Positions 42,833 to 51,363 of a stretch of DNA of 64,000 bases are shown here, in pieces. This DNA comes from Streptomyces microflavus (lineage in GTDB: Bacteria; Actinomycetota; Actinomycetes; Streptomycetales; Streptomycetaceae), in assembly GCF_014650075.1 (NCBI RefSeq), contig NZ_BMUG01000006.1, forward strand, positions 1 through 64,000, given 5' to 3'. The position numbers and the translations under genes were made by a program. Positions within the stretch are counted from its first letter, which is position 1. The number at the start of each line of letters is the position of its first letter. Under the pieces are notes generated by a model, which was given only the letters and a program-made list of their open reading frames with translations, did no database searches and had not been told where the DNA came from.

Positions 42833-43630
42833 GTGGCCAGGGACGCCCGGTGGGACGCGCTGCTGGAACTCGTCGGCAAGCACGGCAGGGTGGAGGTCGA
42901 GGAGGCGGCGGCGGCGCTCGCCGTGTCGGCCGCGACCATCCGCCGCGACCTGGACCAGCTCGCCGAACAGCACCTGCTCACCCGGACCCGGGGCGGAGCG
43001 GTCGCGCACGGCGTCTCCTACGAGCTGGCCCTGCGCTACAAGACCGGCCGCCACGCCCCCGAGAAGCAGGCCATCGGCCGCGCGGTCTCCGGGCTGGTCG
43101 CCGTCGGAGAGGTGGTCGGCCTGACCGGCGGTACGACGGTGACCGAGGTGGCCCGCGCGCTGGCGGTCCGCCCCGACATCGTCGGCGAGACCGCGGTCGC
43201 GGGCGGGCAGCCGACGCTCACCGTCGTGACCAACGCCCTGAACATCGCGAGCGAGCTGGCGATCCGGCCGCAGATCAAGATGGTCGTCACGGGCGGTGTC
43301 GCCAGGCCCCAGTCGTACGAACTGACCGGACCGCTGGCCGTCGGCGTGATGAACGAGATCACGCTGGACGTCGCCGTCCTCGGGGTGAACGCCATCGACA
43401 TCGAACGCGGCGCCTACGTCCACCACGAGGGCGAGGCCAGCGTCAACCGGCTCCTCGCGGAACGGGCGCAGCGGGTGGTGGTCGCGGCCGACTCCTCGAA
43501 GATCGGCAAGCGGGCCTTCGCGCGGGTCTGCGACCTCGGCCTGGTCGATGTGCTCGTCACCGACTCCCACATCACGGCGGAGGCGAGGGACCGGTTCGGC
43601 GAGGCGGGCGTCCAGGTAATCGCGGTGTGA
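42833..43630 (+). CDS. DeoR/GlpR-family transcriptional regulator
   Basis: A 265-residue DeoR-type repressor: N-terminal helix-turn-helix (HGRVEVEEAAAALAVSAATI then RRDLDQL) and a C-terminal sugar-phosphate-sensing domain (VVGLTGGTTVTEVARALAV, VLGVNAIDIERGAYVHHEGE). GTG 42833 is chosen because GAAGGAG lies 6 bases upstream and similarity starts there; an open frame from 42686 covers the operator region. It probably controls the divergent SIS protein and senses a phosphorylated amino sugar. Confidence 0.88.
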   Translation: MARDARWDALLELVGKHGRVEVEEAAAALAVSAATIRRDLDQLAEQHLLTRTRGGAVAHGVSYELALRYKTGRHAPEKQAIGRAVSGLVAVGEVVGLTGGTTVTEVARALAVRPDIVGETAVAGGQPTLTVVTNALNIASELAIRPQIKMVVTGGVARPQSYELTGPLAVGVMNEITLDVAVLGVNAIDIERGAYVHHEGEASVNRLLAERAQRVVVAADSSKIGKRAFARVCDLGLVDVLVTDSHITAEARDRFGEAGVQVIAV

Positions 43631-43767
43631 GGGCTCGGTGTGAGTGACTCGATCCGGCCCTTAGCCGTGTCGTTGGTACGCCGAACGGGTGAGGGGCGAG
43701 AGGATTGCCCGATGAACAGTGAGCGCAGCCGGCGCGAACCCGACCGGCTTGACGACGGGGTGGCCCT

Positions 43768-44172
43768 GTGAGCAGGTATGACAGGTACGACAGATATGAC
43801 GCCACCGACGAACAGTGGGAGGGGCTCGCCCAGGTCGTACCCCTGCGGGGCCGCGACGAGTGGCCGTCCCGGATCGACCACCGCACGGTCCCGGACGAGC
43901 GTGCGGCCGAACAGCGACGCCTGGTCGTACTGCGGGTGCAGGTCTTCGCGGACGCCCGCGAGGTCGCGGAGTACCTGGTCGCCCAGGTCCCGGTGCTGCT
44001 CGACCTGACAGCGGCCGAGACGGATGTGGCCAAGCGGATTCTCGACTTCAGCAGCGGTGTGGTCTTCGGACTCGGCAGCGGCATGCACCGCGTCGACCGG
44101 AACGTCTTCCTGCTCGCCCCGGAGGGCATGGAGGTCGAAGGGGTCACACCGGCCGGGCTCGCCCAGTCCTAG
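43768..44172 (+). CDS. SepF-like cell division protein (SflA/SflB type)
   Basis: A 134-residue SepF-family protein. The N-terminus has a tandem RYD-RYD-RYD repeat, then the SepF core (RRLVVLRVQVFADAREVAEY, AAETDVAKRILDFSSGVVFG). SepF anchors FtsZ to the membrane. The canonical sepF is in the dcw cluster; streptomycetes also carry short SepF-like paralogues (SflA, SflB), and this isolated gene fits those. GTG 43768 overlaps no neighbour. A strong hairpin follows. Confidence 0.85.
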   Translation: MSRYDRYDRYDATDEQWEGLAQVVPLRGRDEWPSRIDHRTVPDERAAEQRRLVVLRVQVFADAREVAEYLVAQVPVLLDLTAAETDVAKRILDFSSGVVFGLGSGMHRVDRNVFLLAPEGMEVEGVTPAGLAQS

Positions 44173-44221
44173 GGCCTGTCGTAAAGCCCTTCCCTCCCGC
44201 CCCTTCTCGTCGGCCTCGCCG

Positions 44222-44245
44222 CCGGACGCCCCTCGGGGCGTCCGG
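44222..44245 (+). terminator. Hairpin terminator after sepF-like gene
   Basis: CCGGACGCCCC and GGGGCGTCCGG are perfect 11-base arms with only TC between them, forming a very stable hairpin 49 bases after the SepF-like stop. Confidence 0.7.
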
Positions 44246-44284
44246 GGCGGCGGTGTCCGGGGCGGCGGTGGTAGACCTGGGGCC

Positions 44285-44644
44285 GTGACAGAACTCGATG
44301 TGGCAGAACTCCAGCGGCGGCTGGCCGCGTTCGCGGCGGTCCGGGACTGGGAGCAGTACCACACCCCGAAGAACCTGGTGGCCGCCCTCAGTGTCGAGGC
44401 CTCCGAACTGGTCGAGATCTTCCAGTGGCTGACGCCCGAACAGTCCGCCCGGATCATGGACGAACCCGAAGCGGCCCATCGCGTCGCCGACGAGGTCGCC
44501 GATGTCCTCGCCTATCTCCTCCAGTTCTGCGAGGTGCTGGGCATCGACCCGCTCCAGGCGCTGGCGGCCAAGATGGACCGGAACGAGAAGCGCTTCCCCG
44601 TCCCGAGCCCGCCGGAACCCCAGGATCGTCACTCTTCGGAGTGA
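44285..44644 (+). CDS. MazG-like nucleotide pyrophosphohydrolase
   Basis: A 119-residue protein with the all-alpha NTP pyrophosphohydrolase signature: E-x-x-E in VEASELVEIFQW and E-x-x-D in ADEVADVLAYLLQF. It resembles the RS21-C6/dCTP pyrophosphatase type that removes aberrant nucleoside triphosphates. Start is the GTG at 44285, in frame with the domain; no strong binding site is visible. It stands alone between hairpins. Confidence 0.85.
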   Translation: MTELDVAELQRRLAAFAAVRDWEQYHTPKNLVAALSVEASELVEIFQWLTPEQSARIMDEPEAAHRVADEVADVLAYLLQFCEVLGIDPLQALAAKMDRNEKRFPVPSPPEPQDRHSSE

Positions 44645-44768
44645 TCGACTTATTCACAATCGACTTGGTGTCCACAGATTTCCGATTTCCTCTGGCCTTA
44701 CGGTGCCATCTACCTCACTGTGGGTAATGAAAGAGGTGAGCGGGTTTTCGTACGGACGGGGGAAACGC

Positions 44769-45269
44769 ATGGAAGCGGAGCGACTCATCGAGACGGGGCG
44801 GCGGGCCCTGGCGGAGAGCCGGGGTGCGCTGGACGTGATGGCGGAGGCCTGGCAGGCACAGGCCCTCGCGCGGACGGTCGGCAGCCGGCTGGCGCTGCTC
44901 GGCCCGATGGAGTTACGGGGGGAGGCGCGGGCACTCGGTGAGATCGGCGGCGGCTGCTCGGCGCCGGACCAACCGGCGGTCCTCTCCCGGGGCGCACGGG
45001 CGGCGCAGCTCTCCGGGATCGCCGATGTGCGGGCGGCCCTGACCGCTCTGGCGCTGCTCCTCGGCGAGGCCGGGATCGCGCTCGTCTCGGTGGCCTGCGA
45101 CACGGGGGAGGACGGCCTCTACTGGCAGTGCATCGAGGCCATGGACGCGGCCGACGAGTCGCTCGACCGCGTGCACGGGCTGCTGAGACGGCTGGGGGAG
45201 CGGGAAAGGGAGCGCGACGGCCCCTACGGCGGGATACGCGGCCCCGCCCCGTCGGCGGCGGGGCCCTGA
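44769..45269 (+). CDS. Conserved streptomycete protein (DUF6099-like)
   Basis: A 166-residue helical protein (AERLIETGRRALAESRGALD, GIADVRAALTALALLLGEAG, AMDAADESLDRVHGLLRRLG). I recall similar proteins grouped as DUF6099; function unknown. No membrane segment or catalytic motif. ATG 44769 is chosen since the conserved part starts there. The 125 bases before it are AT-richer and contain a likely promoter. Its last codons form half of a hairpin. Confidence 0.7.
   Translation: MEAERLIETGRRALAESRGALDVMAEAWQAQALARTVGSRLALLGPMELRGEARALGEIGGGCSAPDQPAVLSRGARAAQLSGIADVRAALTALALLLGEAGIALVSVACDTGEDGLYWQCIEAMDAADESLDRVHGLLRRLGERERERDGPYGGIRGPAPSAAGP
45240..45265 (+). terminator. Hairpin overlapping gene end
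   Basis: GGCCCCGCC and GGCGGGGCC form a perfect 9-base stem with an 8-base loop just before the stop of the 166-residue protein gene. It could end that transcript before the LLM oxidoreductase gene. Confidence 0.45.
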
Positions 45270-45303
45270 GGAAGAGCCGCCGGTGAAGGGGCAGGATGGG
45301 TGC

Positions 45304-46227
45304 ATGGATCTTCGAATCTTCACCGAGCCCCAGCAAGGGGCCGACTACGACACCCTGCTCACCGTCGCCAAGGCCACCGAGGACCTCGGCTTCGACGCCT
45401 TCTACCGCTCGGACCACTACCTTCACATGGGCTCCGGTGACGGCCTGCCCGGACCGACCGACGCCTGGATCACGCTGGCCGGTCTCGCCCGCGAGACCAA
45501 GCGGATCCGGCTCGGCACGCTGATGACCGCAGGCACGTTCCGGCTGCCCGGCGTGCTCGCCATCCAGGTGGCCCAGGTCGACCGGATGTCCGGCGGACGC
45601 GTCGAACTCGGCCTGGGCGCGGGCTGGTTCGAGGAGGAGCACAAGGCCTACGGCATCCCGTTCCCCAAGGAGAAGTTCGGCCGGCTGGAGGAGCAGCTGG
45701 CGATCGTCACCGGCCTCTGGGCGACGGAGGTCGGCAAGACCTTCAGCTACGACGGCACGTATTACCAGCTCACCGATTCGCCCGCGCTGCCGAAGCCGGC
45801 CCAGGCCAAGGTGCCCGTCCTCATCGGCGGCCACGGAGCGACCCGCACCCCGCGCCTCGCCGCGCAGTACGCGGACGAGTTCAACATCCCCTTCGCCTCG
45901 CTGGAGGACAGCGAGAAGCAGTTCGGCCGGGTCAGGGCCGCGGCGAAGGCGTTCGGGCGGGAGCCGGACGACCTGGTGTACTCCAACGCCCTGGTCGTCT
46001 GCACCGGCAAGGACGACGCCGAAGTGGCCCGGCGGGCGGCGGCCATCGGCCGGGACGTGGAGGAGCTCAAGGCCAACGGGCTGGCCGGCTCGCCCGCCGA
46101 GGTGGTCGACAAGATCGGCCGGTACGCGGCCATCGGCTCGTCCCGGATCTACCTCCAGGTCCTCGACCTGGACGACCTGGACCACCTGGAGCTGATCTCC
46201 TCGCAGATCCAGTCCCAGCTGAACTGA
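45304..46227 (+). CDS. LLM-class F420-dependent oxidoreductase
   Basis: A 307-residue luciferase-like TIM-barrel protein of the F420-dependent type (RIFTEPQQGADYDTLLTVAK, LGLGAGWFEEEHKAYGIPFP, VPVLIGGHGATRTPRLAAQY). It uses reduced F420 or flavin to reduce or oxygenate an unknown substrate. ATG 45304 is chosen since the domain begins there; GTG 45283 is in frame. It lies 35 bases before the homocysteine methyltransferase gene and may be cotranscribed. Confidence 0.88.
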   Translation: MDLRIFTEPQQGADYDTLLTVAKATEDLGFDAFYRSDHYLHMGSGDGLPGPTDAWITLAGLARETKRIRLGTLMTAGTFRLPGVLAIQVAQVDRMSGGRVELGLGAGWFEEEHKAYGIPFPKEKFGRLEEQLAIVTGLWATEVGKTFSYDGTYYQLTDSPALPKPAQAKVPVLIGGHGATRTPRLAAQYADEFNIPFASLEDSEKQFGRVRAAAKAFGREPDDLVYSNALVVCTGKDDAEVARRAAAIGRDVEELKANGLAGSPAEVVDKIGRYAAIGSSRIYLQVLDLDDLDHLELISSQIQSQLN

Positions 46228-46262
46228 ACCGCTCCTCCCACAGGGGGACTGACGAGGAGGAG

Positions 46263-47186
46263 ATGGCTGTGAGCACCGGCCGTACGCTCGCCGAAGCACT
46301 GGCGGAAGGCCCCGTCCTGCTGGACGGCGGACTCTCCAACCAGTTGGAGGCACAGGGGTGCGATCTCTCCGACGCGCTCTGGTCGGCCCGGCTGCTGGCC
46401 GACGCCCCGGAACAGATCGAGGCCGCCCACCTGGCTTATCTGCGCTCCGGAGCGCAGGTGCTCATCACCGCCAGCTACCAGGCCACGTTCGAAGGGTTCG
46501 GCCGCCACGGGATCGGCCCCGAACGGACCGGGGCGCTCCTCGCCCGCAGTGTGGAGCTGGCCCGGCGGGCGGCCGGTGCGGCCCGCCGGGCCGATCCCGG
46601 GCGGGAGGTCTGGGTCGCCGCCTCGGTCGGCCCGTACGGGGCGATGCTCGCGGACGGCAGCGAGTACCGGGGGCGGTACGGGCTGACCGTCCGGGAGCTG
46701 GAGCGCTTCCACCGCCCCAGGATGGCGGCGCTCGCGGAGGCGGAACCCGATGTCCTGGCGCTGGAGACGGTGCCGGACGTGGACGAGGCGGAGGCGGTGG
46801 TGCGGGTCGCCGAGGAGACCGGGCTGCCGGTCTGGCTCTCGTACAGCGTCGCGGGCGGGCGGACCCGGGCCGGGCAGCCGTTGGAGGAGGCGTTCGCGGT
46901 GGCCGCCGGGCGGGAGGCGGTGGTGGCCGTCGGGGTCAACTGCTGCGATCCGGCCGAGGCGGAGGAGGCGGTCCGGGTGGCGGTGGCGGTCACGGGCAAG
47001 CCGGCCGTGGTCTACCCGAACAGCGGGGAGGGCTGGGACGCCGGAGGCAGGGGGTGGACCGGGCGGAGCACCTTCGACCCGGGGCGGGTGCGGGCCTGGA
47101 CGGGGGCCGGGGCGCGGCTCGTCGGGGGCTGCTGCCGGGTGGGGCCGGACCGGATCAAGGAGCTGGCGGGGCTGCTGGAGCGCTGA
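46263..47186 (+). CDS. mmuM: Homocysteine S-methyltransferase
   Basis: A 307-residue enzyme of the homocysteine S-methyltransferase family that makes methionine from homocysteine with S-methylmethionine or SAM. Start of barrel: VLLDGGLSNQLEAQGCDLSD. Zinc ligands are visible as the cysteine in VNCCDP and the pair in GGCCRVGPDRIKEL. GAGGAGGAG precedes the ATG. It lacks the cobalamin domains of MetH. The Hen1 gene follows after 23 bases. Confidence 0.88.
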   Translation: MAVSTGRTLAEALAEGPVLLDGGLSNQLEAQGCDLSDALWSARLLADAPEQIEAAHLAYLRSGAQVLITASYQATFEGFGRHGIGPERTGALLARSVELARRAAGAARRADPGREVWVAASVGPYGAMLADGSEYRGRYGLTVRELERFHRPRMAALAEAEPDVLALETVPDVDEAEAVVRVAEETGLPVWLSYSVAGGRTRAGQPLEEAFAVAAGREAVVAVGVNCCDPAEAEEAVRVAVAVTGKPAVVYPNSGEGWDAGGRGWTGRSTFDPGRVRAWTGAGARLVGGCCRVGPDRIKELAGLLER

Positions 47187-47209
47187 AAATGCCTGGTGGG
47201 AGGTGCGGA

Positions 47210-48721
47210 ATGAAGACCATACTCGGACAGGTGTTCCTGACAATCGGTACGACCGGCACCCCTGAACGTCCCGCCACGGACCTCGGTTTCCTGCTGCACA
47301 AGCATCCCGACCGGGCGCAGGCGTTCTCCACCTCGCACGGCACCGCGCACGTCTTCTATCCCGAGGCGTCCGCCGAGCGCTGCACGGCCGCACTCCTGCT
47401 GGAGGTGGATCCGGTGGCGCTGGTGCGGCGCGGCAAGGGCAAGGGCCGGGGCGGTGCGCCCGACGCGGCGCTCGCGCAGTACGTCAACGACCGCCCCTAC
47501 GCGGCCTCCTCGCTGCTCTCGGTCGCGCTCGCCACGGTGTTCACGTCCGCGCTGAGCGGTGTCTGCCGTTCCATGCCCGAGCGGGCCGGGGCCCCGCTGC
47601 CGCTGCGGATCGAGGTGCCCGCGCTGCCGGCCCGGGGCGGTGCGGAGCTGGTGCGCAAGCTGTTCGTGCCGCTCGGCTGGGAGCGGGTCGAGGCGACGGC
47701 GGTGGCGCTGGACGAGCAGTTCCCCGAGTGGGGCGACTCGCGCTACGTACGCCTCGTGCTGGAAGGGGAGTTGCGGCTCGCCGACGCGCTGCGCCAGCTC
47801 TATGTCCTGCTGCCGGTGCTCGACGACGCCAAGCACTACTGGGTCGCCCCCGACGAGGTGGACAAGCTGCTGCGGGCCGGTGAGGGCTGGCTCGCCGACC
47901 ACCCCGAGCGCCCCCTCATCACCCGGCGCTACCTCTCCCACCGCTGGGGACTGACCCGCCAGGCCGATCAGGCCCTGGAGCTGGTCCGGCTCGCGGAGTC
48001 CGACGACCTCGACGTGGACAGCGTCGACAACGCGGTCGACGAGAGCACCGACACCGAGGAGAAGCCCGTCCCGCTGGCAGAGCACCGGCGCACCGCGATC
48101 CTCGAAGCGCTGCGCGGGGCCGGTGCGCACCGGGTGCTCGACCTGGGCTGCGGCCAGGGCCAGTTGGTGCAGGCGCTCCTCAAGGACGTGCGGTTCACCG
48201 AGATCGTGGGCGTCGACGTGTCGATGCGCGCCCTCACCATCGCCTCGCGCCGGCTCAAGCTGGACCGGATGGGGGAGCGGCAGGCGGGCCGGGTCACCCT
48301 TCAGCAGGGCTCCCTCACCTACACGGACAAGCGGCTCAAGGGGTACGACGCCGCCGTGCTCAGCGAGGTCGTCGAGCACCTGGACCTGGACCGGCTGCCC
48401 GCGCTGGAGTACGCGGTCTTCGGTTCGGCGCGTCCCCGCACGGTGCTCGTGACCACGCCGAACGTGGAGTACAACGTCCGCTGGGAGACCCTCCCTGCCG
48501 GGCACGTACGCCACGGGGACCACCGCTTCGAGTGGACCAGGGCCGAGTTCCGGGTGTGGGCGGGGAAGGTGGCCGAGCGCCACGGGTACACCGTCGCGCA
48601 TCTGCCCGTCGGCCCGGACGACCCCGAGGTCGGCCCGCCCACCCAGCTCGCCGTCTTCACCCTGACCGACACGGAAATCGACAAGAAGACCGACAAGAAG
48701 AAGGAGGCGGAAGCCGCATGA
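47210..48721 (+). CDS. 3'-terminal RNA ribose 2'-O-methyltransferase Hen1
   Basis: A 503-residue bacterial Hen1. Residues about 1-240 are the Hen1 N-terminal ligase-activating domain (MKTILGQVFLTIGTTG, DLGFLLHKHPDRAQAFSTSH). The C-terminal methyltransferase has the SAM motif VLDLGCGQGQL and the metal motif E386-V-V-E389-H390 plus a further histidine in HGDHRFEWTRAEF. It methylates the 2'-OH at the 3' end of cleaved RNA so that the repaired site resists further cutting. It is coupled to Pnkp by ATGA. A Lys/Asp-rich tail ends the protein. Confidence 0.95.
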   Translation: MKTILGQVFLTIGTTGTPERPATDLGFLLHKHPDRAQAFSTSHGTAHVFYPEASAERCTAALLLEVDPVALVRRGKGKGRGGAPDAALAQYVNDRPYAASSLLSVALATVFTSALSGVCRSMPERAGAPLPLRIEVPALPARGGAELVRKLFVPLGWERVEATAVALDEQFPEWGDSRYVRLVLEGELRLADALRQLYVLLPVLDDAKHYWVAPDEVDKLLRAGEGWLADHPERPLITRRYLSHRWGLTRQADQALELVRLAESDDLDVDSVDNAVDESTDTEEKPVPLAEHRRTAILEALRGAGAHRVLDLGCGQGQLVQALLKDVRFTEIVGVDVSMRALTIASRRLKLDRMGERQAGRVTLQQGSLTYTDKRLKGYDAAVLSEVVEHLDLDRLPALEYAVFGSARPRTVLVTTPNVEYNVRWETLPAGHVRHGDHRFEWTRAEFRVWAGKVAERHGYTVAHLPVGPDDPEVGPPTQLAVFTLTDTEIDKKTDKKKEAEAA

Positions 48722-51300
48722 CGAACGACGACAGCACGAGCACCGACACCACCACCGGCGGCGGCGCCTCCCGCACCCTGCCGGTGACCGACCTCTCCCT
48801 CGTCGTCCTCATCGGCGCCAGCGGATCGGGCAAGTCCACCTTCGCCCGCAAGCACTTCAAGCCCACCGAGATCGTCTCCTCGGACTTCTGCCGGGGCCTC
48901 GTCGCCGACGACGAGAACGACCAGAGCGCCAGCCGCGACGCCTTCGACGTGCTCCACTACATCGCCGGCAAGCGCCTGGCCGCCGGACGGCTCACCGTCG
49001 TCGACGCCACCAGCGTCCAGTCCGAGAGCCGCAAGCAGCTCGTCCGGCTGGCCCGGGAGCACGACGTGCTGCCCATCGCCATCGTGCTCGACCTCCCCGA
49101 AGAGGTCTGCGCCGCACGCAACGCAGCCCGCCCCGACCGCGCGTCCATGCCCCGCCACGTCATCCAGCGCCACCGCCGCGAGCTGCGCCGCTCACTGCGC
49201 GGCCTGGAGCGCGAGGGCTTCCGCAAGGTGCACATCCTGCGCACCGAGGAGGAGGCCGAGAGCGCCGAAGTGGTCCTGGAGCGCCGGTACAACGACCTGC
49301 GCCACCTCACCGGCCCGTTCGACATCATCGGCGACATCCACGGCTGCCGCTCCGAGCTGGACACCCTGCTGGGCAAGCTCGGATACGTGGACGGTGCCCA
49401 CCCCGAAGGGCGTACGGCCGTCTTCGTCGGCGACCTCGTCGACCGGGGCCCCGACAGCCCGGGTGTGCTCCGCCGCGTCATGTCCATGGTCGCGGCGGGC
49501 AACGCCCTCTGCGTCCCCGGCAACCACGAGAACAAGCTCGGCCGCTACCTCGCGGGCCGCAAGGTCCAGCAGACCCACGGCCTCGCCGAGACGATCGAGC
49601 AGCTGGCGCGCGAGGACGCCGAGCACCCCGAGTTCCGGCAGCAGGTGCGGGAGTTCATCGACGGGCTGGTCAGCCACTACGTGCTGGACGGCGGCAACCT
49701 GGTGGTCTGCCACGCCGGACTGCCCGAGAAGTACCACGGCCGCACTTCGGGCCGGGTCCGCTCGCACGCGCTGTACGGGGACACCACCGGCGAGACCGAC
49801 GAGTTCGGCCTGCCCGTGCGCTACCCGTGGGCCGAGGACTACCGCGGCCGCGCCGCCGTCGTCTACGGCCACACGCCGGTGCCCACCACCTCCTGGATCA
49901 ACAACACCATCTGCCTGGACACCGGCGTGGTCTTCGGCGGGAAGATGACCGCGCTGCGCTGGCCGGAGCGCGAACTCGTCGACGTACCGGCCGAGAAGGT
50001 CTGGTACGAGCCCACCAGGCCGCTCACCACCGAGGCGCCCGGGGGCCGGGAGGGCAGGCCGCTGGACCTCGCCGACGTCCAGGGCCGCCGGGTCGTGGAG
50101 ACCCGGCACCTCGGCCGTGTCGCCGTGCGCGAGGAGAACGCGGCCGCCGCGCTCGAAGTCATGAGCCGGTTCGCCGTCGACCCGCAGCTCCTCGCCTACC
50201 TCCCGCCCACCATGGCCCCCACCGCCACCTCCCGCGAGGAAGGCTTCCTGGAGCACCCGGCCGAGGCGTTCGCGCAGTACCGCAGCGACGGCGTCGGGCG
50301 GGTGGTGTGCGAGGAGAAGCACATGGGCTCCCGGGCCACTGCCCTGATCTGCAAGGACGCCGCCGCTGCGACCGCCCGCTTCGGCACGGACGGCCCCACC
50401 GGCGCGCTGTACACCCGCACCGGGCGGCCCTTCCTGGACGACCGGGCCGTGACCGAAGTGGTCCTCGGCCGGCTCCGTACCGCCGTCACCGCGGCCGGGC
50501 TCTGGGAGGAGTGGGACACCGACTGGGTGCTCCTGGACGCCGAGCTGATGCCCTGGTCGCTCAAGGCCGGCGGACTGCTGCGCTCGCAGTACGCCGCCGT
50601 CGGCGCGGCCTCCGGCGCGGTCCTCCCCTCCGCCATCGCCGCCCTGGAGACGGCCGCCGCCCGCGGAATCGACGTCGGCGGCCTCGGCGGGCGGCAGCGC
50701 GGCCGGGCCGAGGACGCGGCGGCGTTCACCGAGGCCTACCGGCGCTACTGCTGGCCCACCGAGGGGCTGGAAGGGATGCGCATCGCCCCGTTCCAGATCC
50801 TCGCCGTGCAGGGCCGCTCGCTGGCCGCCGTCCCCCACGACGAGCAGCTGGCCTGGCTGGACCGCCTCGTCGAGCACGACCCGACCGGGCTGCTCCAGGT
50901 CACCCGCCGGCTCGTCGTGGACCCCGCCGACGAGGCGTCCGTCCGCGCGGGCACCGACTGGTGGCTGGAGATGACCGGGCGCGGCGGCGAGGGCATGGTC
51001 GTCAAGCCGCTCGGCGCCCTCGTCCGGGACACGAAGGGCCGCCTGGTCCAGCCCGGCATCAAGGTGCGCGGCCGGGAGTATCTGCGCATCATCTACGGCC
51101 CCGAGTACACCCGCCCGGAGAACCTGGAGCGCCTGCGCTCCCGGTTCCTCGGCCACAAGCGCTCGCTCGCGCTGCGGGAGTACGCGCTCGGACTGGAGGC
51201 CCTGGACCGGCTGGCGGAGGGCGAGCCGCTGTGGCGGGTCCACGAGGCGGTCTTCGCCGTCCTGGCCCTGGAGTCGGAGCCGGTGGACCCCCGGCTCTGA
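48718..51300 (+). CDS. Polynucleotide kinase-phosphatase-ligase Pnkp (RNA repair)
   Basis: An 860-residue RNA repair enzyme. The N-terminal 5'-kinase has the P-loop GASGSGKST (33-41). The central metallophosphatase has GDIHG (205-209), GDLVDRG and GNHE motifs and heals 2',3'-ends. The C-terminal adenylyltransferase domain has K534 in EEKHMGSRA. Together with Hen1, encoded just upstream with ATGA overlap, it repairs RNAs cut by ribotoxins and marks the repaired site. All three domains look complete. Confidence 0.95.
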   Translation: MTNDDSTSTDTTTGGGASRTLPVTDLSLVVLIGASGSGKSTFARKHFKPTEIVSSDFCRGLVADDENDQSASRDAFDVLHYIAGKRLAAGRLTVVDATSVQSESRKQLVRLAREHDVLPIAIVLDLPEEVCAARNAARPDRASMPRHVIQRHRRELRRSLRGLEREGFRKVHILRTEEEAESAEVVLERRYNDLRHLTGPFDIIGDIHGCRSELDTLLGKLGYVDGAHPEGRTAVFVGDLVDRGPDSPGVLRRVMSMVAAGNALCVPGNHENKLGRYLAGRKVQQTHGLAETIEQLAREDAEHPEFRQQVREFIDGLVSHYVLDGGNLVVCHAGLPEKYHGRTSGRVRSHALYGDTTGETDEFGLPVRYPWAEDYRGRAAVVYGHTPVPTTSWINNTICLDTGVVFGGKMTALRWPERELVDVPAEKVWYEPTRPLTTEAPGGREGRPLDLADVQGRRVVETRHLGRVAVREENAAAALEVMSRFAVDPQLLAYLPPTMAPTATSREEGFLEHPAEAFAQYRSDGVGRVVCEEKHMGSRATALICKDAAAATARFGTDGPTGALYTRTGRPFLDDRAVTEVVLGRLRTAVTAAGLWEEWDTDWVLLDAELMPWSLKAGGLLRSQYAAVGAASGAVLPSAIAALETAAARGIDVGGLGGRQRGRAEDAAAFTEAYRRYCWPTEGLEGMRIAPFQILAVQGRSLAAVPHDEQLAWLDRLVEHDPTGLLQVTRRLVVDPADEASVRAGTDWWLEMTGRGGEGMVVKPLGALVRDTKGRLVQPGIKVRGREYLRIIYGPEYTRPENLERLRSRFLGHKRSLALREYALGLEALDRLAEGEPLWRVHEAVFAVLALESEPVDPRL

Positions 51301-51363
51301 GACCCGCGCGAACCGTGGGCGATTCGCGGGGTGAACGGTGCTCCGCCCGGTGAGGATGAAGAC

